Shown piece by piece: positions 15,299-24,109 of a stretch of DNA of 32,365 nt. The notes beneath the pieces were generated by a model. The model was not told where the DNA came from. It made no database searches and was given only the letters and a program-made list of their open reading frames with translations. The DNA is from Planctomycetales bacterium. Lineage in GTDB: Bacteria; Planctomycetota; Planctomycetia; Pirellulales; S012-138. Within the stretch, counting starts at the first letter, position 1, and the number at the start of each line of letters is the position of its first letter. The position numbers were made by a program, and so were the translations under genes. Location of the stretch: assembly GCA_015488215.1 (NCBI GenBank), contig WFOE01000043.1, positions 1 through 32,365 on the forward strand. The letters run 5' to 3'.

Positions 15299-17446
15299 GT
15301 GCCGCGTAGCGATGCCCTCAAACCCCAGGGCAGAAACGCGGCTCCGCAACCAGGGGGTGGCTCCGTGTTTGGGTTCCGCGCAATCGGCAAAGTTCTGCTC
15401 TGCCGGACCGGCAAAGTCCTGCTCCGATTGTTTGGCCGCGCGGGGGGAGGAGGCGGCGGTGAACAGCCCGGCGGCCCATCCGAATCGGCCGGAACCGGTT
15501 TGAGCGACGGTCCCAGTCCACGAGCCGCCGCTGTACCGCCGGAGGAAGCGCAGCAGGCGGGAGACGCTCGTAGCAACCAGCAGCCGAGGGCGGACTCGCT
15601 CGGCTCTCTGGAAGAACAGCTCCGGCAGGTCCCTGCCCCGGAGTCGGTGGCCCGAACCGGAAACTGGCAACACTGGGCCAGTTCGCTGGCCGAGCGGATC
15701 GTGGAGGAGGAAACGCCTCCGCTGCCCTGTGGTTCCCCCGGGCACTTGCTGCGTCTTTGGGTTCCCCGGCCCATGCTCTATGCCGCAACCGGGGCGCTTT
15801 TGCTCTTGCTGGGTTGGGGCACTTGGCTGCTTTGGCCCCCGGGAGGCTCAGCCCCCGGACCGCAGAATCCGGTGACCGAAGAACTCCGCCCCCAACCAAC
15901 AGGGGGGAATGCAAACGGCCGTGGCGTTTTGGCTGGTCGAAAGACGGACCGGTCCCGGGCCGAGACGCCCCGTTGGGAAACACGACAGATAGCCCTGCCG
16001 CCGCAGCAGCCGAGGGTGCCGTGGGCCGTGGTGGTAACGGGCCTTGGTCGCGAAGAAGCCTCCGCGCAGGCTGGTCCGGCTCGAACCACTTGGCCCTTGA
16101 GTCCCAGACAGGACGCTATCGTGCGGCTGCGTCCCTGGACCAGCACCCGCGCCTGGTGGCAGGCGAAACGGCATTGGCCGCCTGGGGAACAAACGGCCCC
16201 GCTGGATTTTTTGACCGCCACGATTGCTCGTCCCGCGGCTGGATTAGGCTCCGCAGCAGTCCCATGGGAAACCGCTCCGTGGCATAATCGTCCCCGATTG
16301 TGGGCCGAGGTGGCTCCCGACCCGCTCGATCCGCAAACCCGCTGGCTGCTGGTGTTGGTGCAGGCACCGGCTCCCGCACCGCAGGACGATCGGGCGCAAG
16401 ACCTGATCGTGGTCGTGGCTCCTTCCGACCAGTTTCGGAACAGCTACGGCTTTTTCGCCCTGGGCGAAGAGTTGACTCACCTGGCCTCGCGGCTCCGGCC
16501 GGCCGATCGGCTGTTGGTGCTGGGCAACGGAGGGCGTCTGCACTTTCGGCTCCAGGGCCGGCCGGATCGCGATGCCTTGGAACGCACGTGGCAGCGCGTG
16601 CAAAGCCAGACTCCAGCCCAGTTGCGGCAATCGCTCCAGCAGGCCGCAAGTGTGGCGCACCGCTGGACTCGTGCCGACGTGGAAGCTCGGCGCCACTGCA
16701 ATCTGCTGGTGGTAACAGACCTGCCGTGGTGGACCGCGACGGCGCCCGAGGCCCTGAGGTGGGCTCGTCACTGGGGGCAAGCGATTCGCCGCGTGCGAAG
16801 CGTGGCACTCCTGCGTCCCGAGGGAGAGGTTGTTCCGGGTGACGGATGGCCGCTGGTGGCCGGGGTGTGGCGGATGCGACACCACCGCTGGCAAGACGCG
16901 GAACAGCTCCGGCACGTGTTCTGGGAAGCAAGCGGCGGGGGGTTCGGTCGGCCGGTACGGATGCGTCTGCAAGTGGGCTGGTGCGGCCAGCAGGTTCGCT
17001 GGTTCCGTTTGCCTTCGGTTTCTAAACAGCCGGGGGGGACCCGTCAGCTCTCGGCCATAGCCGACTTAACCGGCACAATTGCCCCGGGTGGTCTGGTTGC
17101 GGCGATGCTTCAGTTTGCTCCCCGACAAGGTGGCCCAGGACCTTTGTTGGCGAATCCCCGGTCGCAGACGCTTGTCGGCTGGCTGGAAGTGCATTGGCAA
17201 ACGGAGTCCCAGGGGTGGAGACGTCTACGCCAGCCAGTCGGCGTGCCCCGCAGCGGGACACGGCAAGACGGCTCGCCGTTGTTTCGGGCGGCCTGGTTGA
17301 GCGTTTATGCAGCCGGGGGCGTTCGTCATCCGCAAAAGCTCCGCAGGTGGCCGGCTCTCTGGAAAGGGTGGTTCCCCGGACCGGATGCTCCTCCGCGCTT
17401 GCGCGAACTGGTACCGTTGGTTGAAAGACGCACCGGCTTCAACTAA
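15299..17446 (+). CDS. degenerate YfbK/vWA-like membrane protein, sigma-factor partner
   Basis: A 715-residue protein from a GTG start 26 nt after the sigma gene. The N-terminal 158 residues would be cytoplasmic and low in complexity (Gly/Pro/Ala/Gln), then one membrane helix (about 159-180, MLYAATGALLLLLGWGTWLL). The rest follows YfbK-type proteins: an N-domain (about 260-355, ending RLWAEVAPDPLDPQTRWLL), a vWA-like domain (about 366-515) and a C-domain (about 540-600). The vWA metal site DxSxS is replaced by VVVAPSDQF, so metal binding is probably lost. Its place beside an ECF factor without anti-sigma suggests it may hold or regulate the sigma factor through the cytoplasmic part. The exact start is uncertain: a 63-codon frame from ATG 15312 overlaps its beginning. 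Confidence 0.72.
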   Translation: MPRSDALKPQGRNAAPQPGGGSVFGFRAIGKVLLCRTGKVLLRLFGRAGGGGGGEQPGGPSESAGTGLSDGPSPRAAAVPPEEAQQAGDARSNQQPRADSLGSLEEQLRQVPAPESVARTGNWQHWASSLAERIVEEETPPLPCGSPGHLLRLWVPRPMLYAATGALLLLLGWGTWLLWPPGGSAPGPQNPVTEELRPQPTGGNANGRGVLAGRKTDRSRAETPRWETRQIALPPQQPRVPWAVVVTGLGREEASAQAGPARTTWPLSPRQDAIVRLRPWTSTRAWWQAKRHWPPGEQTAPLDFLTATIARPAAGLGSAAVPWETAPWHNRPRLWAEVAPDPLDPQTRWLLVLVQAPAPAPQDDRAQDLIVVVAPSDQFRNSYGFFALGEELTHLASRLRPADRLLVLGNGGRLHFRLQGRPDRDALERTWQRVQSQTPAQLRQSLQQAASVAHRWTRADVEARRHCNLLVVTDLPWWTATAPEALRWARHWGQAIRRVRSVALLRPEGEVVPGDGWPLVAGVWRMRHHRWQDAEQLRHVFWEASGGGFGRPVRMRLQVGWCGQQVRWFRLPSVSKQPGGTRQLSAIADLTGTIAPGGLVAAMLQFAPRQGGPGPLLANPRSQTLVGWLEVHWQTESQGWRRLRQPVGVPRSGTRQDGSPLFRAAWLSVYAAGGVRHPQKLRRWPALWKGWFPGPDAPPRLRELVPLVERRTGFN

Positions 17447-17759
17447 AACGAAATTGCTCCCATCTCGGAGGCAACCATCACTTCTGGAGCTGGTCCGGGA
17501 ACAGGAACAGGAACAGGAAGAGGAACCGATGCACCCCTTCCGCCAGGCGGCCCCGCCGGGCACGCAACGGCCAGGTTGTTTGCTTGGGAAAACCAATCCC
17601 TCTAAAATAAGCTCCCCGCCGGCTCTGCTTCCCGGCGACGAGCAGTCTTCTTTGATTGCTTGCCGGGTCGGTGGGTCGCATTCCGAAGGCAAGAGGAAAG
17701 TTGCCTTCTTTGCAGAGCACATCACCCCGATGCAGCCGCCTCGACGCGAGGAAAAAACC
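17447..17759. other. 313-bp intergenic region with GGA-rich repeat
   Basis: No gene. An upstream extension of the next gene's frame crosses it but lacks a ribosome site and overlaps the previous gene. The main feature is the GGA repeat at 17498-17524. A hairpin CGCCGG/CCGGCG lies near 17617-17636 without a T-tract. No strong promoter was found for the following TPR operon. Confidence 0.5.
17498..17524 (+). repeat. five GGA motifs at 6-nt spacing (GGAACA repeat)
   Basis: GGA occurs at 17498, 17504, 17510, 17516 and 17522, in tandem units of GGAACA (last units GGAAGA and GGAACC). It lies about 235 nt upstream of the double TPR gene, possibly in its mRNA leader. GGA is the core of CsrA binding sites, and csrA is in this window. 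Confidence 0.8.
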
Positions 17760-20700
17760 ATGAAACGGATTCTGCTTTCGGCCATTGTGTTGGTCGCATG
17801 GGTCGCTTTTGGGTTCGGCCCGCTACCGGCTCCCGCACAAGAGCCCGTTTCGGAGTTCCTCCAGGCCTTGCGAACCAAGGGCTACTACGACGCGGCCGAG
17901 TGGTATTTGAGCAGCCTGCAAGACAAACCCTACGTGCCGGCCGAAGTCAAGCAGACGATCCCCTACGAACTGGGGCTAACCGCGCTCAGCGCAGCCGGTC
18001 AGGTCCGCAACCTGAAGCAGCGGATGGAGATTCTGGACCGGGCAGCCGACTACTTCCGAAGGTTCATCAAACAGGCCCCGCAGCATCCCTTGGCTCCGGA
18101 CGCCAAATTGCAGTTGGGCAACGTCGAAGTAAGCCGGGCCGAAGGCGTGCTGTTCCAGGCTGAACGTACCGACGACCCGGAAGAAAAGAAAAAGCTGACC
18201 CAGCAAGGGCAGAAACTCTACGAAGGGGCGCTGGAGATTTTCAAAACAGCGGCCGCCGAGTTTGAAAAAATCTATCGGAAATATCCCAAAGCCAGCTCCG
18301 ATCCCAAAGTCAAGGAAGCCCGCCGCAAAGCATACTCGGACTGGGCCAAGAGCCGCCTGCTTTGGGGGCAGACCGAGTTCCAGTTCGCTTTGCACTTCGA
18401 TGAAAAGAATCCTCGCCGCAAGCAACTGCTGGAACAGGCCCAGCAGCGGTTCAACAAACTCTACATCCACAACCGGACTCGGCTTCTGGGACAGATGGCC
18501 CGGCTGTTCGAAGGCCGCTGCTACCAGGAGATGGGACGCCTGCGCGAAGCCCTGGGCGCTTACAAGGATGTGATCGAAGTAACCGAAGTGGCCGCCGAGG
18601 AACCGGCGTTCCGCAACCTGATGAACAAGGCCATTGCCTTGCAATTGGAAGCCTGGAACGATCCCAAACAGGCTAAGTACGAAGCGGTCGTCGAGACGGG
18701 AATCAAATGGCTGGAAAACGCGCTGGGCGAAGAAGACCGGTCCCAGGAAGGGCTGATTATCGCCTACCAGACGGCCAAGGCGGCTGATGCGCTAATCAAA
18801 AAATGGGGAAAAGACCCCAAGCGGAAAAACGACACCGCCAAGCTCCGCCGCGAGCTAGTCAAGCGCCTGCGGCCAGTGGTGCGCATCCCAAATCCCCACC
18901 GCGAGGCCGCACGCACCTTGCTGGCCAAGTACGAAAAGCTGAGCGATAAGCCAATCGACTTCGCTGACGCCCGGGATCGGGCCACCGTGCTGCTCGAAAC
19001 CGCCCAGGAAAAACAGGCCGAACTGGACGAGGAACTGGCCAAAGGAGCCCAGGCCGACAAGAACAAAGTGGAACAGCTCCGTCAGGAGGTGCGCGCCCAG
19101 TGGGAAAACGCCATCAAGATGCTCCGCACGGCGCTGGATATGCAAGATGAAAGCACCACGCTGGAAGACCTTCATACCCTCCGCACTCAGATGGCATTAG
19201 CCCACTTCCGCCTGGGCCACTACTACGATGCGGCCATACTGGGCGAATACCAGGCCCGCTTCTACCCCACCGCGCCCGGTTCGTTGGATTGCGCCAAAAT
19301 CGCCCTGCGTAGCTACCTGGATGCTTACAACCAAGAAGGGGTCGATGCCCGGCCGTTCCATGCCCGAAAACTGATGGGCGTGGCCGAACTGCTGGCTCGC
19401 AACTGGCCCAACGATCCCACCAGCGACTTCGCCTGGATCGTCCTGGGTAAACTGGCCGCGCGGGAAGGGGATATCGAGCAGGCTGTCCAGTATTACGACC
19501 GCGTGCGTTCTGATTCCCCGCAACGCCCGTTGGCCGATCTGGAGTCCGGGGCACTGCTCTGGCGTCAATACCTGGAGCAGCTCCAGGCCAAGAAAACCCC
19601 TTCGGCCCAGTTGAAGCAACTGGTCCGCCAGGCCCAGGAGCGGATGGAACGAGGGATTACCAAGCTGAAGGACCAGCCGCTTTCTTACAGTCGCCTTAGC
19701 GGAATGCTTTCCCTGGCCCAGCTCTACTTGCAGCAGGGCCGGGCGGCCGATGCGCTGAAGTTGCTCCAGGCGCCCCAGGGTCCCTTGGCCGTGGCCGCCA
19801 ACGGGGATCCGGTCATTCGGGACAAGCTGAAGTTCGTTGAGGAAACCTACAAGGCGGCGTTGCGAGCCTACGTGGGCGTCCGGCAAATGGACAAGGCCAA
19901 AGAGATGATGGCCAAATTGCGGCAATTGGTGCAGCAAGAAGGCGGAGCCGACGCCGAACGCTCCCAGCGGTTGATGGCCATTTATGCCTCGTTGGGTAGA
20001 GACCTGGAGCGCCAGATCGCGGCATTGAAACAGGATTCCTCCAAGCAACAGGAACTCAAAACGCTGATCGAAGGGTTTGAATCTATCTTGGGCGAAATCG
20101 CCGCCAACCCACAAGCCAGCCCCGGCATGCTTAACTGGGTGGCCGAGACGTTTCTGAGCATGGGTAAGGGGCTTAGCGGTTCTCAGACTGCCTCGGCCGA
20201 CGCGGCCCGCTACTACGCCCAGGCCGCCGCCGCCTACGAGCGTCTGATCAAGCTCATGGAAACCGAAAAACCGGAAGCAGTTCCCGCGCTTCAGGTGCGG
20301 CTGGCCCACTGCCTGCGGCAGCAAGGCAAGTTCAAGGACGCAATCAATCTGCTGATCAAAGTTCTGGCCAAAAAACCCAGCGCCCTGGATGGCCAGAAGG
20401 AAGCGGCCTACACGTTCCAGGAATGGGGACGAAAGGCGAAATCGGACCGCTACTACCGCTACGCCATGGCCGGTCGCTTCAGCAAAAAGACGCGCAAGCG
20501 GCTTGTCTGGGGCTGGGCCTACATGTCCCGCATCCTGCAACGCAACGAAAAACTCCGTAGCGATTTCCACGAAGCCCGCTACAACCTGGCCTTGTGCCAT
20601 TACGAGGTGGCCCTGTTGCAACAGGATCCGGCCAAGAAGAACGACTACCTGAAGCGAGCCAAGCAGGACATCGCCATTACCTACCGCTTGTTTCCCGAAA

Positions 20701-22085
20701 TGGGCGGCCCGGACTGGCAACCCCGCTACGATCGGTTGCTGAAACGCATCCAGCGCGAACTGGGGGAACCAACCGAAGGACTGCTGGCTTTGAAACCCCC
20801 GGAGAAACCCCAGCAACCAGAACGAACTTCGTCTTCGGACTCCGGCACCGCGGTGGCTGCCAACACCCCTTCGCCGCCGCAGTCGGGCTCGGGAAGCGGC
20901 GGTTCTTCACAATCCTCGTCCACACCAGCAGATCCAGGAGGAACCAACATGCTGATTTGGCTTGTGATTCTCGCCGTTGGTTTTGGTGCAGCTATCGGCG
21001 TCCCGATTTTCATGTACAAAAAACAACGCCGACGCCGTAAAGCCGTCTTGGTCCCCTTGCTGCTTCTGGCTCTGCATCTCCCCGGCCAGGCAATGGCCGA
21101 TACGATCCGTCTCAAGGACGGCAAGGAAATCATCGGCACCATCCCTCAAGGAGGCATCACCCGGACCGAGCTCAAAATCCAGCGGGCCGGCAAGACGGAA
21201 ACCGTCCCGGTCAACCAGATCGAATGGATCAGCCTGGACCGAGAACCCCCCGCGTTGCGGACCATTCGCCGTCAGGTAACCAACGGGAATTACGATCTGG
21301 CATTGAAGAACTTCGCCCAGTACCGCGACCTGGACCCCAACAATGTGCAAGACCTGGTGGTCAAGCAAGAGGTGGAGTTTTACAAGGCGATGGCTCTGGC
21401 CAGAAAGGCCCTGCGCGACGGAAACCAGAACGAGCTGAAAACGGCCGGCAAGGCGTTGACCACGTTTCTGAAAAACAACCAGGGTTCGTGGCACTATTTT
21501 CAGGCCAACGAGCTGATCGGGCAGTTGCTCATGGCCTTGAACATGCCCGACCAGGCCGTCAAATACTACGCTCGCCTGGAAGAGGCTCCTTGGCCCGACG
21601 TGAAGCTGCGGGGCATGGTCCTGCAAGGGCAAGCACTGCTGAGCCAGAAAAAGCCGGCCGAAGCGTTGCAAGTGTTCCAGCAGGTGATCGCCCAGGCGCA
21701 AGGCAAGCCGGAGCTGAAAGACCTGTTGCTCAGCGCGACGGTTGGCCGGGCCGAAGCGCTGGCCGCCCAGGGCAAGTTCGAGCAGGCAGTGCCCATTCTG
21801 GAAGGAATTGTGGCCAAAGCCTCTCCCACAGACTACGAGCTGCGAGCCCGGTTGTACAACGCCCTGGGACGCTGCTACCTGAATGCGAACAAGCCGCGCG
21901 AAGCTCTGTTGGCTTTCTTGCGCGTGGACCTGCTGTATAACCGCAGTTCCCAACAGCACGCCGAAGCGCTGTATCACCTGACCCAACTGTGGCGCAAGCT
22001 CGGCCGTCCGGAACGGGCCGACGAAGCGCATGCCCGGCTGATGACCCGCTACAAGAACAGCCCCTGGGCCAAAGCGGCTCCGTAG
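17760..22085 (+). CDS. double TPR membrane protein of an ExbB/ExbD operon
   Basis: A 1441-residue protein. ATG 17760 gives a clear signal peptide (MKRILLSAIVLVAWVAFGF...APAQ) and GAGG lies upstream; an earlier frame start is rejected. Residues about 30-1010 are helical TPR-type repeats in the periplasm. A Ser/Pro/Gly linker (about 1025-1060) leads to one membrane helix (1064-1086), a basic turn (KKQRRRRK) and a second hydrophobic helix (about 1096-1113) that also looks like a signal peptide. A second part follows: a small beta segment (DTIRLKDGKEIIGTI) and more TPRs to the end. Related planctomycete loci usually have two TPR genes here, so this looks like a fusion. An in-frame ATG at 20949 with perfect AGGAGG could also make the C-terminal part separately. 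It leads the ExbB/ExbD genes. Confidence 0.85.
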   Translation: MKRILLSAIVLVAWVAFGFGPLPAPAQEPVSEFLQALRTKGYYDAAEWYLSSLQDKPYVPAEVKQTIPYELGLTALSAAGQVRNLKQRMEILDRAADYFRRFIKQAPQHPLAPDAKLQLGNVEVSRAEGVLFQAERTDDPEEKKKLTQQGQKLYEGALEIFKTAAAEFEKIYRKYPKASSDPKVKEARRKAYSDWAKSRLLWGQTEFQFALHFDEKNPRRKQLLEQAQQRFNKLYIHNRTRLLGQMARLFEGRCYQEMGRLREALGAYKDVIEVTEVAAEEPAFRNLMNKAIALQLEAWNDPKQAKYEAVVETGIKWLENALGEEDRSQEGLIIAYQTAKAADALIKKWGKDPKRKNDTAKLRRELVKRLRPVVRIPNPHREAARTLLAKYEKLSDKPIDFADARDRATVLLETAQEKQAELDEELAKGAQADKNKVEQLRQEVRAQWENAIKMLRTALDMQDESTTLEDLHTLRTQMALAHFRLGHYYDAAILGEYQARFYPTAPGSLDCAKIALRSYLDAYNQEGVDARPFHARKLMGVAELLARNWPNDPTSDFAWIVLGKLAAREGDIEQAVQYYDRVRSDSPQRPLADLESGALLWRQYLEQLQAKKTPSAQLKQLVRQAQERMERGITKLKDQPLSYSRLSGMLSLAQLYLQQGRAADALKLLQAPQGPLAVAANGDPVIRDKLKFVEETYKAALRAYVGVRQMDKAKEMMAKLRQLVQQEGGADAERSQRLMAIYASLGRDLERQIAALKQDSSKQQELKTLIEGFESILGEIAANPQASPGMLNWVAETFLSMGKGLSGSQTASADAARYYAQAAAAYERLIKLMETEKPEAVPALQVRLAHCLRQQGKFKDAINLLIKVLAKKPSALDGQKEAAYTFQEWGRKAKSDRYYRYAMAGRFSKKTRKRLVWGWAYMSRILQRNEKLRSDFHEARYNLALCHYEVALLQQDPAKKNDYLKRAKQDIAITYRLFPEMGGPDWQPRYDRLLKRIQRELGEPTEGLLALKPPEKPQQPERTSSSDSGTAVAANTPSPPQSGSGSGGSSQSSSTPADPGGTNMLIWLVILAVGFGAAIGVPIFMYKKQRRRRKAVLVPLLLLALHLPGQAMADTIRLKDGKEIIGTIPQGGITRTELKIQRAGKTETVPVNQIEWISLDREPPALRTIRRQVTNGNYDLALKNFAQYRDLDPNNVQDLVVKQEVEFYKAMALARKALRDGNQNELKTAGKALTTFLKNNQGSWHYFQANELIGQLLMALNMPDQAVKYYARLEEAPWPDVKLRGMVLQGQALLSQKKPAEALQVFQQVIAQAQGKPELKDLLLSATVGRAEALAAQGKFEQAVPILEGIVAKASPTDYELRARLYNALGRCYLNANKPREALLAFLRVDLLYNRSSQQHAEALYHLTQLWRKLGRPERADEAHARLMTRYKNSPWAKAAP
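20936..20951 (+). promoter_or_regulatory. internal Shine-Dalgarno and start inside the TPR gene
   Basis: AGGAGG (20936-20941) is followed 7 nt later by ATG (20949-20951) in the same frame as the long gene. Starting here would give a 378-residue product, residues 1064-1441: two hydrophobic helices then the second TPR domain. The same bases encode Asp-Pro-Gly-Gly-Thr-Asn of the long protein, so chance is possible. Confidence 0.5.
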
Positions 22086-22200
22086 CTGCCCATCCGGGGC
22101 TGCTTTACCCTTGTTCGGAAACCAAGTAGGATCGACGGTGTGGTCCCTTCGTGGAACTCCCTTCGCACTTCCAAGCCGATTCACAAAAGGAGCTGAACGA

Positions 22201-23073
22201 ATGCGTGGTGTAACCCCCTGGTTGGTAATCGGATGTCTGGTCGGTGCCATGGTGGTCGCCTGGGCTGCCATGCCGCTTTCTTCGGCGGCGCTTTCCGTCG
22301 CTGCGGCCCAAGAGGAAGAGTTCGAAGAAGACGGCGGCGCGGCGCAGAACCAAGGGGGAGGTCAGGCCGCCGGAGAACAACAGGGTGATCAGGCCCCCGC
22401 TGGAGCACAGGCCGGAGGAGAAGAAGAACCGAAAAAACAAAGCCAGCTTCAGTGGGTGCTGGGCGCCTTGGGGTGGTTCTTCTCCCTCGTCTTCCTGGCC
22501 CTCAGCTTCACCCTAGTGGCCTTGATTGTGATGAACCTGCTGACCACCCGGCGGGACAACATCGTCCCCCTGGACCTGGTCCAGGCGTTCGAGGAGTTCC
22601 TCAACGCCAAGAAGTACAAGGAAGCTTACGAACTGGCCCGCGAGGACGAATCCCTGCTGGGCCAGGTGCTTTCGGCCGGGTTGAGCAAGCTGCAGGCCGG
22701 CTACAACAAGGCCATCGAGGCGATGCAGGAAGTGGGCGAACAGGAAAACATGAAGCTCGAACACCGCCTGAGCTACATGGCCCTCATCGGGACCATCAGC
22801 CCCATGGTCGGGCTGTTCGGTACGGTTTGGGGGATGATTTCCTCGTTCAACGTAATCGCCACCGCCGGCGGGCAGCCCAAACCGGCCGAACTGGCCGGCG
22901 GTATCTCCACCGCGTTGCTGACCACGTTGATTGGTCTGGCCATCGCCATTCCGGCCATTGCCGCCTACAACATCCTCCGCAACCGTCTGGCCCGCCTGGT
23001 GCTGGAAGCCGGCATCATCAGCGAAAACCTGATGAGCCGCTTCGAGCCGATGGCCGGCGCCCGCAAGGCATAG
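22201..23073 (+). CDS. exbB: ExbB/TolQ/MotA-family proton channel
   Basis: A 290-residue inner-membrane channel subunit. ATG 22201 has AAGGAG upstream; an earlier in-frame start at 22111 is rejected. It has an extra signal-like helix (about 8-35) and a Glu/Gln/Gly-rich linker (about 37-80) before the core. The core has three membrane helices: about 83-110 (LGWFFSLVFLALSFTLVALI), then ISPMVGLFGTVWGMI and ALLTTLIGLAIAIPAIAAY, both typical of ExbB/TolQ. ExbB pentamers with ExbD use the proton gradient to do work across the periplasm. It lies 115 nt after the double TPR gene and 58 nt before the first exbD. Confidence 0.93.
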   Translation: MRGVTPWLVIGCLVGAMVVAWAAMPLSSAALSVAAAQEEEFEEDGGAAQNQGGGQAAGEQQGDQAPAGAQAGGEEEPKKQSQLQWVLGALGWFFSLVFLALSFTLVALIVMNLLTTRRDNIVPLDLVQAFEEFLNAKKYKEAYELAREDESLLGQVLSAGLSKLQAGYNKAIEAMQEVGEQENMKLEHRLSYMALIGTISPMVGLFGTVWGMISSFNVIATAGGQPKPAELAGGISTALLTTLIGLAIAIPAIAAYNILRNRLARLVLEAGIISENLMSRFEPMAGARKA

Positions 23074-23131
23074 TCCCGGCCTGGGCAGGTCCCTGTGTCC
23101 GCAGTTCCCCGTCTCCCGTGAGGCGTGCCCC

Positions 23132-23587
23132 ATGAGGTACAAAAAGGCCGACAACGAGCTGCTGGAAGCCGATCTGACTCCGATGATCGACATGACCTTC
23201 CAGCTCATCGCCTTTTTCATGCTGATTATCAACTTCACCGAAGCGGAGCAGGATCAGCGGATCCAGCTTCCCAAGAGTGAATTGGCCCGTCCCCCCGAAC
23301 AGCCCTTCGAGGTGGCCTTGACCATCCAGTTGATGAAGGACTCGAAGACCGACCAGGAGCTGATCATCTACGGGGGCGAGGTCATGCCGCTGGCCAACCT
23401 GCAACGCGTGCTGGCCCGGGAACGCGAATACCTGACCCGGACCAAACGCAGTCCCGCGGACGCCACGATTATCATCCGCGCCGACGGCAGGGCCAAAACC
23501 GGCGTGGTCCAACAAATCATCGAAACGTGCCAAGAGGTGGGATTCGAGCAGTTCGCCCTGCGCGCCCAACAGGAAGAAGCCGGCTGA
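23132..23587 (+). CDS. exbD: ExbD/TolR-family protein, first copy
   Basis: A 151-residue protein with a short cytoplasmic start, one membrane helix (about 18-38) and a periplasmic domain. LTPMIDMTFQLIAFFML holds the conserved Asp in the helix (ExbD Asp25 equivalent), which carries protons with ExbB. The periplasmic part has the usual strand-helix pattern, with ATIIIRADGRAKTGVVQQII. ATG 23132 has GTGAGG upstream at a slightly long distance. It lies between exbB and the second exbD in a tight operon. Confidence 0.93.
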   Translation: MRYKKADNELLEADLTPMIDMTFQLIAFFMLIINFTEAEQDQRIQLPKSELARPPEQPFEVALTIQLMKDSKTDQELIIYGGEVMPLANLQRVLAREREYLTRTKRSPADATIIIRADGRAKTGVVQQIIETCQEVGFEQFALRAQQEEAG

Positions 23588-23608
23588 TCCCGTGGAGGTC
23601 CATCGCCG

Positions 23609-24109
23609 ATGAAAATACGCCATCGTGACAGCGACAGCGGAAAAATCCAACTGGAAATGACGCCGATGATTGACATCGTTTTCCAGTTGCTGGTGTTTTT
23701 CATCATGACGTTCAAAGTGGTGGCCGTCGAAGGGGATTTCAACATCAAGATGCCCCGGATGTCGGCCGGAGGGGCCCCTTCGGATCAACTGATTCCTCCC
23801 CTGCGGGTGCGGCTGACCACGCCGCAAGACCCCAACGCCCCGGTCTGCGGCATCTATTTCGGCCAGCGGCAGCTCGCCTCGTTCGAGGACCTGCGCAACG
23901 AAGTAGCGGCCACCGTCGGCGGTGGAGGCCCCAACGCCGACGCCGACGAATACGAAGTGGAACTGGATTGCGACTTCGACCTGCCCTACCGCTTTGTCAT
24001 CGACGCCATCACGGCCGTCTCCGGCTACCGCGACCCCAGCTCCGGTCAGATTGTGCCGCTGGTACGCAAGATCAAGTTCGCCCCGCCTCGCCAGGCAAGC
24101 GGCGGTTAG
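23609..24109 (+). CDS. exbD: ExbD/TolR-family protein, second copy
   Basis: A 166-residue paralogue 21 nt after the first exbD. The membrane segment LEMTPMIDIVFQLLVFFIM has the same conserved Asp. The periplasmic domain differs: an acidic loop with Gly/Asn/Asp (GGGGPNADADEYEVELDCD) and a Gly-rich end. Two unlike ExbDs suggest a heteromeric complex with one ExbB. GGAGG lies 11 nt upstream of ATG 23609. No TonB gene follows. Confidence 0.93.
   Translation: MKIRHRDSDSGKIQLEMTPMIDIVFQLLVFFIMTFKVVAVEGDFNIKMPRMSAGGAPSDQLIPPLRVRLTTPQDPNAPVCGIYFGQRQLASFEDLRNEVAATVGGGGPNADADEYEVELDCDFDLPYRFVIDAITAVSGYRDPSSGQIVPLVRKIKFAPPRQASGG

Noticed and set aside
17307-17759. Upstream extension of the double TPR gene by 151 codons
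   Set aside because: It overlaps the previous gene, has no ribosome site, and hides the clear signal peptide beginning at 17760.
18000-22000. Long minus-strand frames opposite the TPR gene (for example 19197-20816)
   Set aside because: They are typical antisense frames of a GC-rich, repeat-containing gene and show no domains.
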